From: Verrucomicrobiaceae bacterium | Lineage (GTDB): Bacteria > Verrucomicrobiota > Verrucomicrobiia > Verrucomicrobiales > Verrucomicrobiaceae | DNA length: 64,000 nucleotides | Reading direction: 5' to 3' | Assembly: GCA_016713245.1 (NCBI GenBank) | Contig: JADJPM010000001.1 | Coordinates: 620,001 to 684,000 of the forward strand | Shown here: piece by piece, positions 1 to 8,982 of the stretch | Layout: each line of letters opens with the position of its first letter | How positions within the stretch are numbered: the first letter of the stretch is position 1 | Position numbers and translations under genes: made by a program | Notes under the pieces: model-generated | Database searches by the model: none | What the model saw: only the letters and a program-made list of their open reading frames with translations | Told to the model about the DNA's origin: nothing

Positions 1-975
1 ATTGATCACCACGCGCTCCAGTTTGTGTGCTCCTGGCAGCGCTCCGCTTTCCCAGTTCTCCGGCAGATTCCACTCACGATCACCGGTTTTGGGGAGGTCA
101 CGTAACGCGACCGCCGTCAAGTTCTCCACACTCGGCGCAGCCTTCACCTTAGCCGCCAACTCCAGCGCCGACTGGAACGGCTGCACCTCTGCTTCATCGA
201 CAGCGAGCGGTGGCGCAGTCAGCTCCCAGGTCGCCGCCTTGCCCGTGGTCAAATCCAGCGTTCTCGCCACGGCATCGCTAATCTTCACTTCACCCTGCAT
301 CACCTTCACCTCAGCGCCACCTTCGGCATTCACGCGGGCACCGAACTCCGTGCCAAAGTCCACCAACTCGCGCCCGCCCGGCATCCTTACCGCAAAGCCG
401 CGCGCCTCCTCCGAGCAATGCGCCCAGAGACTCCCTTGGTTCAAATGCATCGTCGCCGCATCCACCAAATCGAATGCCGCCGGTCCCTCGATCACCACAT
501 CCGCTCCATTGCCGAACCGCAACTGCACACTGCCGCGCTCCAGCTTGTAAGTGCCTGCACGCATCGGCTGCTCGCCCTGCAACACCTCGCGTCCATCAAT
601 CACCGCCTCGAAGCTCGAGTTCAAAACCGCCACCGCAGCATCCCGACCCCTTAGCGCTAGTGGACGCTCCCAAAAACCCAAAAACGCCATCGCCACCACC
701 GCAGCTGCCGCACTAGCCAAGGCCGTAAACTTCCAGCGCCGCAACACACTGGCTTCCTTCTTTGCTGAGGGACGCAAAGCCATCTGCTGCATCGGCACCG
801 TCTCCAGCAGGGTGTCCATTTGCTTTGCACGCAGATAGATACGACGCGCCTCCGCATTGGTGGCCAGCAGGTCACGCAGTTGCGTCACCTCTTCAGGCAT
901 GGCCTCGCCTTCGCGAAGCTTCAGCACCATGCGCTCCAACCAGTCACGTGGATTGTCATCGGAAGAGATATTCAT
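1..975 (-). CDS. FecR-like membrane protein, partner of ECF sigma factor (3' end outside window)
   Basis: The reading frame is open for 325 codons from the ATG at 975 to the left edge, so the C-terminus is missing. The N-terminal 80 residues are charged and likely cytoplasmic. A hydrophobic segment at about 82-101 could span the membrane. A FecR-type region follows at about 140-230, with a GSVQLRFGNGADVVIEGP stretch. The start overlaps the sigma-factor stop as ATGA, which implies coupled translation. In Planctomycetes and Verrucomicrobia, FecR proteins next to ECF sigma genes are thought to act as membrane anti-sigma or signal-transfer proteins, and many carry a C-terminal LamG domain. That part cannot be seen here. 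The role is inferred from family and neighbour. Confidence 0.8.
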   Translation of the reverse strand, partial: MNISSDDNPRDWLERMVLKLREGEAMPEEVTQLRDLLATNAEARRIYLRAKQMDTLLETVPMQQMALRPSAKKEASVLRRWKFTALASAAAAVVAMAFLGFWERPLALRGRDAAVAVLNSSFEAVIDGREVLQGEQPMRAGTYKLERGSVQLRFGNGADVVIEGPAAFDLVDAATMHLNQGSLWAHCSEEARGFAVRMPGGRELVDFGTEFGARVNAEGGAEVKVMQGEVKISDAVARTLDLTTGKAATWELTAPPLAVDEAEVQPFQSALELAAKVKAAPSVENLTAVALRDLPKTGDREWNLPENWESGALPGAHKLERVVIN

Positions 976-1487
976 AGGGAGTTGGGAGAAATCGTCTGAC
1001 CTTCAATGCAGCCCTGCAACATCCGCCGCAGCCTAAAGAGCGCCTGCTTCACAGCCTCGGCACCCATTTTCAATTCGTCGCCCACCTGCTTCACGCTGCG
1101 ACCACGCTCATAATAAAGCTCCACCAAGCGGCGGCCTCTCTCCGGCAGTTGCTCACGGCATTTCTTCAAAGCCGCGAGTCGGTGATCAAACTCCGCCGCC
1201 TCGACCGCCGCGTCCACCGCCATCAGCTCGCACAGTTCCGGCGTCATCACATCCAGCGGCTCGCGCTTCCGGTCCCGCAAATACGCCATCACCTGAAACC
1301 GCGCCACCGTGAACGCCCACGCACCAAACTTCGTCCCCGGCGTGAACTCCGCCTGCTTCTTCCACAGCACCACATTCGTCTCCTGCAGCACATCCCAGGC
1401 TGAGACGGAGTTATCCAGCAGCGAGCGGATGTAAGCATACAACCGCTGCTGGCTGCCGGTGATCTGGCTGGCGAAATCGAGAGTCAT
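972..1487 (-). CDS. ECF-type RNA polymerase sigma factor (Rhodopirellula/Verrucomicrobium type)
   Basis: This 171-residue protein has the two-domain layout of short sigma-70 factors. Region 2 lies at about 10-80, with the SAWDVLQETNVVLWKK and FGAWAFTVARFQVMAYLRD stretches. Region 4 lies at about 110-165, with a helix-turn-helix around SVKQVGDELKMGAEAVKQALFRLR. The length and wording match the Rhodopirellula/Verrucomicrobium sigma-70 subfamily. It would direct RNA polymerase to a small regulon, probably under control of the FecR-like product of the overlapping downstream gene. The regulon cannot be told from this window. Confidence 0.9.
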   Translation of the reverse strand: MTLDFASQITGSQQRLYAYIRSLLDNSVSAWDVLQETNVVLWKKQAEFTPGTKFGAWAFTVARFQVMAYLRDRKREPLDVMTPELCELMAVDAAVEAAEFDHRLAALKKCREQLPERGRRLVELYYERGRSVKQVGDELKMGAEAVKQALFRLRRMLQGCIEGQTISPNSL

Positions 1488-1552
1488 TCAGGGAGACATA
1501 CCCGAATACGCCGATGGTTACGCGGAAAGGGCGCGGAAGCCGAAAAAAGACC

Positions 1553-2500
1553 TCATTTCCTCAATCCGCCCGCCAACTGCTGCTTCATGAACGCAGCCGT
1601 TTTTGTCATGATCTCTTCGAGTGATGGACGCAAGGCACCACCGACCTCGCGCCAGTTGTGGCCGGAGTTTTCGACGATGAAGACCTCGACGGGCGCTTTC
1701 ACCGCATCGCCGCGTTCCTTCATATAATGAGCGTGATGCACGGGGATCGTCGGATCCTTGTCGCCCTGCATCATGAGAAGCGGCGGGCTGTCAGCACGCA
1801 GATAGGTCACGGGACTCACCTCGCGATAGGCCGCGAGTTTCGCTTTCTCGTCAGCGCCGGCCTTGATGATGCGGGTGGCGAAGCGATCTCCCACGCCCTT
1901 GCCTCCCGGCGGCGTGAAAAGCTCGATCTTCTCAAAATCACACGGCCCATACCATGACACACCGGCGATGAGGCGATACTTCGCATCCGCGAGCGCCGGA
2001 TCGCCCGGAAACGACTCTGGCGACGACAGCAGCAGCATCTGCGCGAGATGCCCGCCTGCGGAATCGCCCCAGGTTAAGACGCGCTCGGCATCGAGCGAGA
2101 ACTGGGCGGCGTTCTTCGCGAGAAACCGCAGCGCATCCTTCGCATCCGTCACGCAATCGCGCACCGTGATGTTTCCTTCCTTGGTGCACAGCCGGTAGTC
2201 CACCGAGGCCACGCAAAAGCCCTGCGCATTCAGCGCCTTTACGCCCATGAAACGAACTCCACGATCGCCAATGGTCTTCGTTCCCGCCGCCCAGCCTCCG
2301 CCGTGCGTGAAAAGCACCAGCGGAACCTTCGCGCCCGCTTTTGGAGCGGCTGGGTAGTGCAGATCGAGCTTCAGCGGACCCTGCTCAGTCGTTTTATAGA
2401 CCACATCGAGCTTCGTCGTGGACGCTGCGGGTGTTTCCGCCTGTAACACGGCGAACTGAGCCACCCAAAGGGCGGTGATGAGTGAGAGCTTCGAGCGCAT
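1553..2500 (-). CDS. Secreted alpha/beta-hydrolase (esterase/lipase, BD-FAE-like)
   Basis: The start at 2500 was chosen because it begins a signal peptide (MRSKLSLITALWVAQFAVLQ, cleaved near AETP). A longer reading frame to 2584 would only translate the upstream hairpin repeat. The 315-residue product has the oxyanion motif HGGGW (66-70), the nucleophile elbow GDSAGG with Ser147, an acid around Asp249 (GDKDP) and a C-terminal His281. These fit a carboxylesterase of the BD-FAE/hormone-sensitive-lipase group. It probably removes acyl groups from carbohydrate or other esters in the periplasm. It follows an SGNH hydrolase gene in the same direction, separated by a double-hairpin repeat. Confidence 0.8.
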   Translation of the reverse strand: MRSKLSLITALWVAQFAVLQAETPAASTTKLDVVYKTTEQGPLKLDLHYPAAPKAGAKVPLVLFTHGGGWAAGTKTIGDRGVRFMGVKALNAQGFCVASVDYRLCTKEGNITVRDCVTDAKDALRFLAKNAAQFSLDAERVLTWGDSAGGHLAQMLLLSSPESFPGDPALADAKYRLIAGVSWYGPCDFEKIELFTPPGGKGVGDRFATRIIKAGADEKAKLAAYREVSPVTYLRADSPPLLMMQGDKDPTIPVHHAHYMKERGDAVKAPVEVFIVENSGHNWREVGGALRPSLEEIMTKTAAFMKQQLAGGLRK

Positions 2501-2530
2501 GTGGAGTGAATGGGTGAACGCGGTGTCAGT

Positions 2531-2585
2531 AGTGTGGTGCAGTCCTCTGGACTGCTCAGTTGAGTCCAGAGGACTCAACCACACT
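2531..2585. repeat. REP-like double hairpin (GTGTGGT-headed)
   Basis: Two adjacent hairpins fill the gap between two minus-strand genes. The left one has stem GCAGTCC/GGACTGC and the right one TTGAGTCC/GGACTCAA. The pair is bracketed by GTGTGGT and its inverse ACCACAC. Each stem has its own compensated bases, so both hairpins appear to be maintained separately. It could terminate or stabilise the transcript, or be a mobile REP-type element. Confidence 0.75.
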
Positions 2586-2587
2586 CA

Positions 2588-3292
2588 TCACTTCGTCGAC
2601 AGCGCCTTCAGCACCTCCTCCACGCACTTGTCTCCGAGGATTTGATAGGCGGGGCCGTTCCAGTGGAACTTATCTTTGCCGCCGCGGGCGAGGTCGAGTT
2701 TGTCCACGAGCAGGGCGTAGAAGTCGCTCACAGGCACGCCGCATTCGGCCATGACTTGGGCGGCTAGGCGGTTGTGCTCGACGATGGTGCCGTTGATGAC
2801 GGGATCGAGCTTTTTGACGTCGCCTTCGAGCAGGACGGGCGTGCTGCTGGCCCAGATGAGCTTGGCATTCGGCAGCTTCGCTCGGATGGCATCGACGTAG
2901 CCTTTCGTGAGCGGCTCGAAGGTGCCTGGCTTGATGCGGCCCTCCTGCCAACCGTGCAGGCCCATGTTGAAATGAATCACGTCATACGGGCCTTTCGCGA
3001 GCACCTCGGGCAGGATCTTCGTGTTGAGATGCTCGGACTGGTTGTAGGGGTTCACCCAGGCATCGACGTAGGCCTTGCCGTCGAGCTTCTTGATCGCGTG
3101 CGCCATGTAACCGCTCAGGATCGAGTCACCGATGAGCAGCACCCGCGGACGCTTCGGGTCTTTGATGGTCGCCTGATTGAGCTTCCAGCCTTTGCCGTCG
3201 GAATGCAGCCGTGGATCGGTCTCGACCGGTGTTTCGGCGGCGAAGGTGTGAAAAGCAAAAACAGTGGCGAGCAGGAAGGTGAGGCGGTTCAT
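2588..3292 (-). CDS. Secreted SGNH/GDSL hydrolase
   Basis: The start at 3292 gives an ATGA overlap with the stop of the upstream gene and begins a signal peptide (MNRLTFLLATVFAFHTFAAE). The 234-residue product has the SGNH block I motif LLIGDSILSG with Ser57. It has an Asn-containing block in HFNMGLHGW and a late Asp/His region around KDKFHWNG. Such enzymes deacylate carbohydrates or lipids. The substrate is unknown, but linkage to other secreted hydrolases suggests deacetylation of a polysaccharide. It is translationally coupled to the 741-residue secreted protein upstream. Confidence 0.8.
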   Translation of the reverse strand: MNRLTFLLATVFAFHTFAAETPVETDPRLHSDGKGWKLNQATIKDPKRPRVLLIGDSILSGYMAHAIKKLDGKAYVDAWVNPYNQSEHLNTKILPEVLAKGPYDVIHFNMGLHGWQEGRIKPGTFEPLTKGYVDAIRAKLPNAKLIWASSTPVLLEGDVKKLDPVINGTIVEHNRLAAQVMAECGVPVSDFYALLVDKLDLARGGKDKFHWNGPAYQILGDKCVEEVLKALSTK

Positions 3293-5514
3293 GGAGTGCT
3301 TTCCAATACGATCTCGATCTCGCGATCTTCGCCCGCAGCGACATTGCAGACAATTTGCCAGCGTTGCGTCGCGGCATCCCAATTCGTCTGCCAATGCGTG
3401 ACCGGCTGGCCGTTCACGAGCACGCGATGGCCCTTCGGTGACTTCAAATCGGCCAAAGTGACCGGCACATGACCGAGTCCGCCTTTCACGATGACTTGCG
3501 CACGCTGCTCGTCATCGACGGCGACGACGAGCGGATAGCTTTTCGTGATCTCCCCGCGTTTCGCGATGGGTTTCAGCGCGTTGCCTTGGGCCTCGCGATG
3601 CACGGGACGCCAGGTGTCGGCATCGCGGGCGAGCATGTCGCGCAATTTCGCATCCGGGCCGTAGTAAGCGGCGGCATCGGCGGGGAAGATGACGAGTTCC
3701 ACATCGGCCTCGACGAAATCACCGGGCTGCAACTCGCTGATGCCAGGTGGTGGCGCGAGCTCGACGGCGGTGCGGTGGTTGTCCTTGCCCCACTCCGTGC
3801 AAAACGTCGCGAGATGCGGCGAGGCGGGTTTGCCACCGAGCACGGCACGCCACGAACGAATGATGAGGCCGCGACTCGCGGCGGCGTGGCCTTTTTTCAG
3901 CACAGCACGCTCCACGCCATACACGGAGACCCACGCGCCCTCACCTGCGAGCGGCAGTGCGGCGCGATCATACTCGTCCTTCGCGCGACGCGGCTCCCAT
4001 TCCTCAAGGAGGCCGGTGACATCGCCGATGGCCACGCGTCGCGCGGGCACGTCGTTGTAGAAATCCGCGCCGAGCTGGAAAAACGCGAGCCTTTGCCATC
4101 GCACCGGCTTCCGCACGTCGTAGCGCAGTCGCAGAAAGGTGCGCAGATGATCGTTCGCCGCAGGCACGGACACATCCATGCGCGCCGCGATTTCGCCATC
4201 GCTCGATTCCTCGCGGTAGCTCACATCGGTGAGGCATGGACCTTGCGCTCGATACTCGGTGCGCGTGCCCTTCATCTCCTGATAGCGACCCTGCGCGTCC
4301 TTCCACATGAGAAAATCGCCGCCGCCGCAGTTCTCGGCCCAGCCCCAGCGTTTCGCGTTCGCTTCGACGGGCAAGGTCATGAGCGGGCGCACGTCCGTGA
4401 TGAAACAACGCCGCTGCACGCGTCCCGGCTCGAAGCAGATGCTCTCGCCAAAGCTGCCCACCGCCACTTGATCCCAAAATTGATTGTGCCCCCAGCCGAT
4501 GAGGCAGAGCTGCGCATGCGAGGCCGCACACACGCCGCCGTAACGCGCATGCACCATCTGGAAAACAAACTCGCGTCGCGACTTCGGCGGCACACGCACC
4601 CACGCAAAACCATGAAACCACTGCCCGTCATGCGGCAGTCGGCCCTTCTCCGCGCGGATGTGCCAGTTCTTCGAAATCTGCACCGGAATGCCCGTCGGCG
4701 TGCCATCCAGTTCGCAAAGCATCGGCGTGAAACCCGTGATCGGCAGATGCTTCTCCTGCGTGAACATCAATCGCGCCACCGTGGGTTCGTCGGTGTCATT
4801 GCGTAGCGTCACACGCCAGCGGTCGATGCGATCCAAATGCTCCTCCGGGTAATACGTGCCGCCCGCATTGCTCCACCGCTCCTCCGGCAGCGCCAGCCGA
4901 TGACACCCCAGCGCTTCATCCCGCGTCACCGCCAGTTCCGACTCCACCACGGCCTTCGAAGCACTCGCGAGCACCTCCAGCAACACGCTGCGACTACCGC
5001 TCGACTTCTTCTCACCATGCCGCAACTCCATCACCGCCTCGCTTTCACTCTCCAGACGAAACGCCAGCCTGTCCGGCCACGCGCTGATCTCCAGCCGCGC
5101 CGTGCCGTTGAAGGCCTTCCCTTCCACATCCGCAAACGTCAGCCCCTCGATCACCACGCGCTGAAAAAACCGACCGTTCTCCACGAAGCGCACCGGCTGC
5201 TGCCACTCGTCCTCCGGCTGCGTGTGCCCTTTGCAAACAAACCGCCGACCCTCCGCGATCACCGCACACTCCCACTTGCCCTCCAGCGGTCGCACGCGTC
5301 GAGTGTCGAAAAGCATCGTCTGCTTCCCAAACTGAAAACCGAGAACCTCCTCCTTCGTCCGCGCCGCTCGCTGAAACATCGTCGGCGGCCCATTCACCCA
5401 CCAAAGCCCCGTTTGATCCTCCACCTTCGGCATCCAATCGACCCACGACGACTCGGCGGCGAGGGTGAGTGAGGTGAGAAGGCAAAGCGGAAGCAAAAAC
5501 AGGCATCGTGGCAT
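3289..5514 (-). CDS. Large secreted protein of unknown function
   Basis: The 741-residue product begins with a clear signal peptide (MPRCLFLLPLCLLTSLTLAAE), which decided the start at 5514 over an in-frame position at 5592. I do not recognise a family. The sequence is rich in Trp, Arg and beta-type segments without obvious repeats, cysteine motifs or transmembrane helices after the signal. Overlap with the downstream SGNH hydrolase start suggests a shared job outside the cytoplasm. A carbohydrate-active role (lyase or hydrolase scaffold) is a guess from context only. Confidence 0.6.
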   Translation of the reverse strand: MPRCLFLLPLCLLTSLTLAAESSWVDWMPKVEDQTGLWWVNGPPTMFQRAARTKEEVLGFQFGKQTMLFDTRRVRPLEGKWECAVIAEGRRFVCKGHTQPEDEWQQPVRFVENGRFFQRVVIEGLTFADVEGKAFNGTARLEISAWPDRLAFRLESESEAVMELRHGEKKSSGSRSVLLEVLASASKAVVESELAVTRDEALGCHRLALPEERWSNAGGTYYPEEHLDRIDRWRVTLRNDTDEPTVARLMFTQEKHLPITGFTPMLCELDGTPTGIPVQISKNWHIRAEKGRLPHDGQWFHGFAWVRVPPKSRREFVFQMVHARYGGVCAASHAQLCLIGWGHNQFWDQVAVGSFGESICFEPGRVQRRCFITDVRPLMTLPVEANAKRWGWAENCGGGDFLMWKDAQGRYQEMKGTRTEYRAQGPCLTDVSYREESSDGEIAARMDVSVPAANDHLRTFLRLRYDVRKPVRWQRLAFFQLGADFYNDVPARRVAIGDVTGLLEEWEPRRAKDEYDRAALPLAGEGAWVSVYGVERAVLKKGHAAASRGLIIRSWRAVLGGKPASPHLATFCTEWGKDNHRTAVELAPPPGISELQPGDFVEADVELVIFPADAAAYYGPDAKLRDMLARDADTWRPVHREAQGNALKPIAKRGEITKSYPLVVAVDDEQRAQVIVKGGLGHVPVTLADLKSPKGHRVLVNGQPVTHWQTNWDAATQRWQIVCNVAAGEDREIEIVLESTP

Positions 5515-5575
5515 GAGAGCAGTGTTTGAATGCGAATCGCCTTTTTCGCCAACGGCAATCAGGCGGCCAAGCTCA

Positions 5576-7951
5576 CTAAAACTCCGATACAATCGCCGCT
5601 GGCTGTCCCAGCCAAACCGAGGTGTTGCTCAGCCTATTGAACGAGGAAGCGATTGGTAATCCCTGAACATAGCTGTGAGGATCAACCGGCTTCTCTGCTT
5701 CATCCCAGAGTTCTGCCACAAAAGCAACGCGCTGAGAGGATGTAGGGATTGTGCCCGCAGAGTAAGCTGCTTGTTGCATGTAACTCAGCTCCGCTACCCA
5801 AAGGTCACTGGTCGCCTGCCGATCCTCAATATCTTGTGCTAGATTCCAGCTTTTGATGAAAAGTGGATAACCTGCGGCTGAGCGATTGGAACCCTTCAAT
5901 CCCTTCTGTGCTTCGGGATCGCTGAAAAGCTTAACTTCCACGTCGCGACAGCCCCACTCAAGCTCGGCAGCGGCATTGACTGGTGTATCCCAGGCTACAC
6001 ACATCCGCATTTTGGGAGAAATAGCGTTCTTGAGCCACGCACGCGGCACGGGGACTTGGACCCGAACGATGTCCTTCTCATGCTCGATGATGCCCTGCCA
6101 GACGAAGCGTGCCCGATGCTGAGGAGCTTTGATAAACTGGTCACTTCGGGCAAGGCCGTGGCCAAGCGTCCTTTTTGCCAGTTTGTGCAACGATGGCTGC
6201 AAACCGCTGGTGACATCTGTGGCCGAAATGGCGAGAACCGCTTTAGCGGTGCAGGCGAATGGCTTGGTATCGCCGAAGCACTGGCCCTGGAGTGCCTGCA
6301 AGACAAAAGCCGCTTCTCGGGCCAGCAGCGGAGCGGCAAATGATGTCCCGTTTGTTTCCTTGGCAAAAGACAGGTGATCCAATCCCCAGACTCCGCCACC
6401 CGCTAAAGGCCGGTAATCTTTTCCACCGTCGCCCGCAGATTCACAAAAGTCCGGTTTAGGACTGTTTCCAAAGCCAGGCCCCACTCGTGTGAATGGGCTA
6501 GGAGCGTCGACATCCAACTCGGCAGCCACTCCACCAGCGACCAACTTGCGGGCGATGCCACCACAGGTCAGAGCATTGAACGCACGTGGATAACTCAATA
6601 GCTCCCAGGTGGGGTCGTCATAATGATAAGGATAAGCCTTCAATGGCGCTTGTCCTCCAGGTGAATTCCCAGCGGCAATAACGATCAGGACATCTCGATC
6701 GAAAGCAAGATTGTCGATTTCCTCGATCAGCTTCAGCGTCTCTTTACGCTTAGTCGTGGGCATATCGTCCAGCCGCATATCCGAGTCAAAACTGATGTTA
6801 AACACACGGACGTCAGGCGCTGCGATAAGTGAGGCAGCTAATGCGGTAACTGCGCTTTCAGAGCGAATTCGATTCGGCTGTCCATTGCCAAGCCGAATCT
6901 CAAGGAAACGACAAGAAGGCGGCGGCAAGTCCTCATCTGCACTGAGGTCCACATCTCCGTAAACGACTCGGGTCGCGACAACTGAGCCATGAGAGTCGGT
7001 GGGCTCGTTAGCACAGTTTGTCCCCAGCATCGGCCCTCCTCGACGATATCGGGCCAGCCATTCGTGGTCAGTAGGAATGGCTGTGTCCAAGATGCCCACA
7101 CAAGGCAGCCGCGAAACAACAACCGGGGTAGCCTGCAAAGCTCGATCTGTGCTGCCTATCTCTGGAGGCAACACTGACGCCAATGCAACAATGGGAGCGT
7201 GAATCGACTGCACTGAGGTAAACTCATCAGCGATCTTCTGAATCATCTCTGGAGTTAGCGAAGCCCGCAGATGGTAACGACCCATGTAACTACGTCCCTT
7301 TCCCCGGAGTCGATCTTTCGGATTCCCCTGAAACATCTGTGTCAGTGCTCGGAACACCAGATCAGCCTCAATCTCTGTAATGAATGGCTGAAGCTGAATC
7401 AATCCCTCACCTGGGTTCTGGCCAAGCTCGTCCAACCACTCCTGATCATACTTGAGCTTGCCCTCCAACCATTCGAAGTCCTCAAAAGCGACAAAGCGTG
7501 ACTGCTCGCGCACGCCCAATTGGCTGAGTCGCTCAGTGCGAGCTAGAAGCTGCTCCATGCGTTCAGCGGACGCATGAACAGTCGCAGCACCAGAAGGATG
7601 GACTTCGATCAAATCGAGTCCTGCACGCTCGAAAAGCTTCGACTGCTCCCCATTGAATACCACCGGGGCTGGCTTGCGTTGATTCGCAGACGCATCCTTG
7701 GCCTTGGAGAACTTTTCGAGTCCTTGGGCTGGGTCGGCAACAATGTAATACTTGCGGGTGCTAAGCGGGTCTCGAGATTGAGCCGCACGCCTGGCTACTT
7801 TCTGCAATGATTGGTGCAGGACTTTGGATTTCTGATTCCAATCAATGTCTGGATACCGTGCCGGAGGCCCTCCACCATCTTTGGATTCCACGGATAGTTC
7901 GTGGGTTTCGTTCAGAAAATAGTTCTGAGGCCTGACAACGGGCGGAGGCAT
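5576..7951 (-). CDS. Cytoplasmic subtilisin-like serine protease (S8), AAA-linked
   Basis: The 791-residue protein lacks a signal peptide. A long N-terminal region (1-280) precedes an S8 catalytic domain at about 283-560. All triad residues are visible: Asp289 in GILDTA, His321 in SHGSVVA and Ser537 in NGTSFAAP, with the oxyanion Asn429 in AAGN. A C-terminal region of about 230 residues is not recognised. The gene follows an AAA ATPase gene by 7 bp, so they are almost surely one operon. Intracellular subtilases paired with an AAA ATPase suggest regulated proteolysis, possibly in a stress or phage-conflict system. That role is inference. Confidence 0.85.
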   Translation of the reverse strand: MPPPVVRPQNYFLNETHELSVESKDGGGPPARYPDIDWNQKSKVLHQSLQKVARRAAQSRDPLSTRKYYIVADPAQGLEKFSKAKDASANQRKPAPVVFNGEQSKLFERAGLDLIEVHPSGAATVHASAERMEQLLARTERLSQLGVREQSRFVAFEDFEWLEGKLKYDQEWLDELGQNPGEGLIQLQPFITEIEADLVFRALTQMFQGNPKDRLRGKGRSYMGRYHLRASLTPEMIQKIADEFTSVQSIHAPIVALASVLPPEIGSTDRALQATPVVVSRLPCVGILDTAIPTDHEWLARYRRGGPMLGTNCANEPTDSHGSVVATRVVYGDVDLSADEDLPPPSCRFLEIRLGNGQPNRIRSESAVTALAASLIAAPDVRVFNISFDSDMRLDDMPTTKRKETLKLIEEIDNLAFDRDVLIVIAAGNSPGGQAPLKAYPYHYDDPTWELLSYPRAFNALTCGGIARKLVAGGVAAELDVDAPSPFTRVGPGFGNSPKPDFCESAGDGGKDYRPLAGGGVWGLDHLSFAKETNGTSFAAPLLAREAAFVLQALQGQCFGDTKPFACTAKAVLAISATDVTSGLQPSLHKLAKRTLGHGLARSDQFIKAPQHRARFVWQGIIEHEKDIVRVQVPVPRAWLKNAISPKMRMCVAWDTPVNAAAELEWGCRDVEVKLFSDPEAQKGLKGSNRSAAGYPLFIKSWNLAQDIEDRQATSDLWVAELSYMQQAAYSAGTIPTSSQRVAFVAELWDEAEKPVDPHSYVQGLPIASSFNRLSNTSVWLGQPAAIVSEF

Positions 7952-7958
7952 GCAGGCG

Positions 7959-8858
7959 TCATTTTGTTAGCAGTTTTCGACGCGCCTCGGCGATCACCAT
8001 CTGTTCGGCGTCGGCAAAGGAAGCCGCTTTTCCGACCTTCTTCTGCAAAACACTGTGCAGTTTGAGATTTCGGGTGGTGCAGAGCCTTTTTGCGAAAGCC
8101 GCAAGCTGGGTAGCAGTTGGCTTGGGAAATGCCAGCTTCAGGTCAAAGCGCCTCCATAGCGCCTCATCCAAGGCATTCGGAAGATTGGAGGTGGCGACGA
8201 TAAATCCCTCCCCATGGGAGTGTTCCAATTCCTGCATGAACGCGATGACGATTCGATCCAGTTCACCGACGTCCATGGGACTGCCCCGGCGTTTAGCCAG
8301 TGCATCCACTTCATCGAAAAGCAGCACGCAAGGCTTGTGAGCCGCATAGGAGAAAAGCTCGCGAAGCCGAAGCGCTGTCTGCCCAAGATAAGCACCGATC
8401 AAGGAATCGAAGCGGACCAAGTAACACGGAAGACCTGTTTCAATTGCCAGAGCGGCCGCAGTCGCGGTCTTTCCACAACCAGATGGTCCATGAAAAAGCA
8501 GTCGCGAGCGTCTTGGAACGCCATGTTCCGCGAGACGCGTTCTAGCTTTCCATTCTTGAACAAGCTCGTTCAATTCGTCACGCAACGCTCTCGGGAGTTC
8601 CAGTGACTCCATGCTGCGTGACGGCAAAATAGGCATCAAAGTGGCCTCAACACTCCAAGCTGTGGAGGAGTGACTTGGACTTGAGGCTGGCGCAAACTTC
8701 GCGGCACCGTTTAAAGCTCCCATAAGATCACGCTCCAAAACATGATGCCCGCGCTCACCCTCCGCAGATGCCATACGCCGCGAGATTTCCGCGGCCTTCA
8801 GCAGGTCGTGGGATCCGATCGCTCGGAAAAGGTCGATGATTTCGCGGTTTTTCGGCAC
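7959..8858 (-). CDS. AAA-family ATPase paired with the subtilase
   Basis: The 299-residue protein has a helical N-terminal part (1-85) and one AAA module. Walker A is GPSGCGKT (124-131), Walker B is VLLFDE (178-183), the sensor Asn is in VATSN (about 225), and the arginine finger region is ALWRRFD (234-239). This is the classical AAA type, related to proteasomal or FtsH-like ATPase modules, but no protease or membrane part is fused. It may control or deliver substrates to the downstream S8 protease. The start at 8858 is the first ATG and leaves a 124-bp gap to the previous gene. Confidence 0.85.
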   Translation of the reverse strand: MPKNREIIDLFRAIGSHDLLKAAEISRRMASAEGERGHHVLERDLMGALNGAAKFAPASSPSHSSTAWSVEATLMPILPSRSMESLELPRALRDELNELVQEWKARTRLAEHGVPRRSRLLFHGPSGCGKTATAAALAIETGLPCYLVRFDSLIGAYLGQTALRLRELFSYAAHKPCVLLFDEVDALAKRRGSPMDVGELDRIVIAFMQELEHSHGEGFIVATSNLPNALDEALWRRFDLKLAFPKPTATQLAAFAKRLCTTRNLKLHSVLQKKVGKAASFADAEQMVIAEARRKLLTK

Positions 8859-8865
8859 AGTATTG

Positions 8866-8893
8866 AGAATACACAGTGGTTTGGCATTGCCAA
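8866..8893 (-). promoter_or_regulatory. Possible promoter/operator ahead of the AAA-subtilase operon
   Basis: A perfect 13-bp palindrome, TTGGCATTGCCAA, lies at 8881-8893. On the minus strand it contains TTGGCA, followed after 16 bp by TATTCT (8866-8871), a plausible -35/-10 pair. If real, transcription would begin next to the ATG at 8858, giving a leaderless or near-leaderless message. Sigma preferences of this phylum are not well fixed, so the call is weak. Confidence 0.3.
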
Positions 8894-8982
8894 CTCGTGA
8901 GACACCCGACTTTTCGGACTAGATTCGCCGTGTTTGCTTGCGGCTGGGCATTCCAAGTTGAGCAGGGCAATACGTGCGCTCT

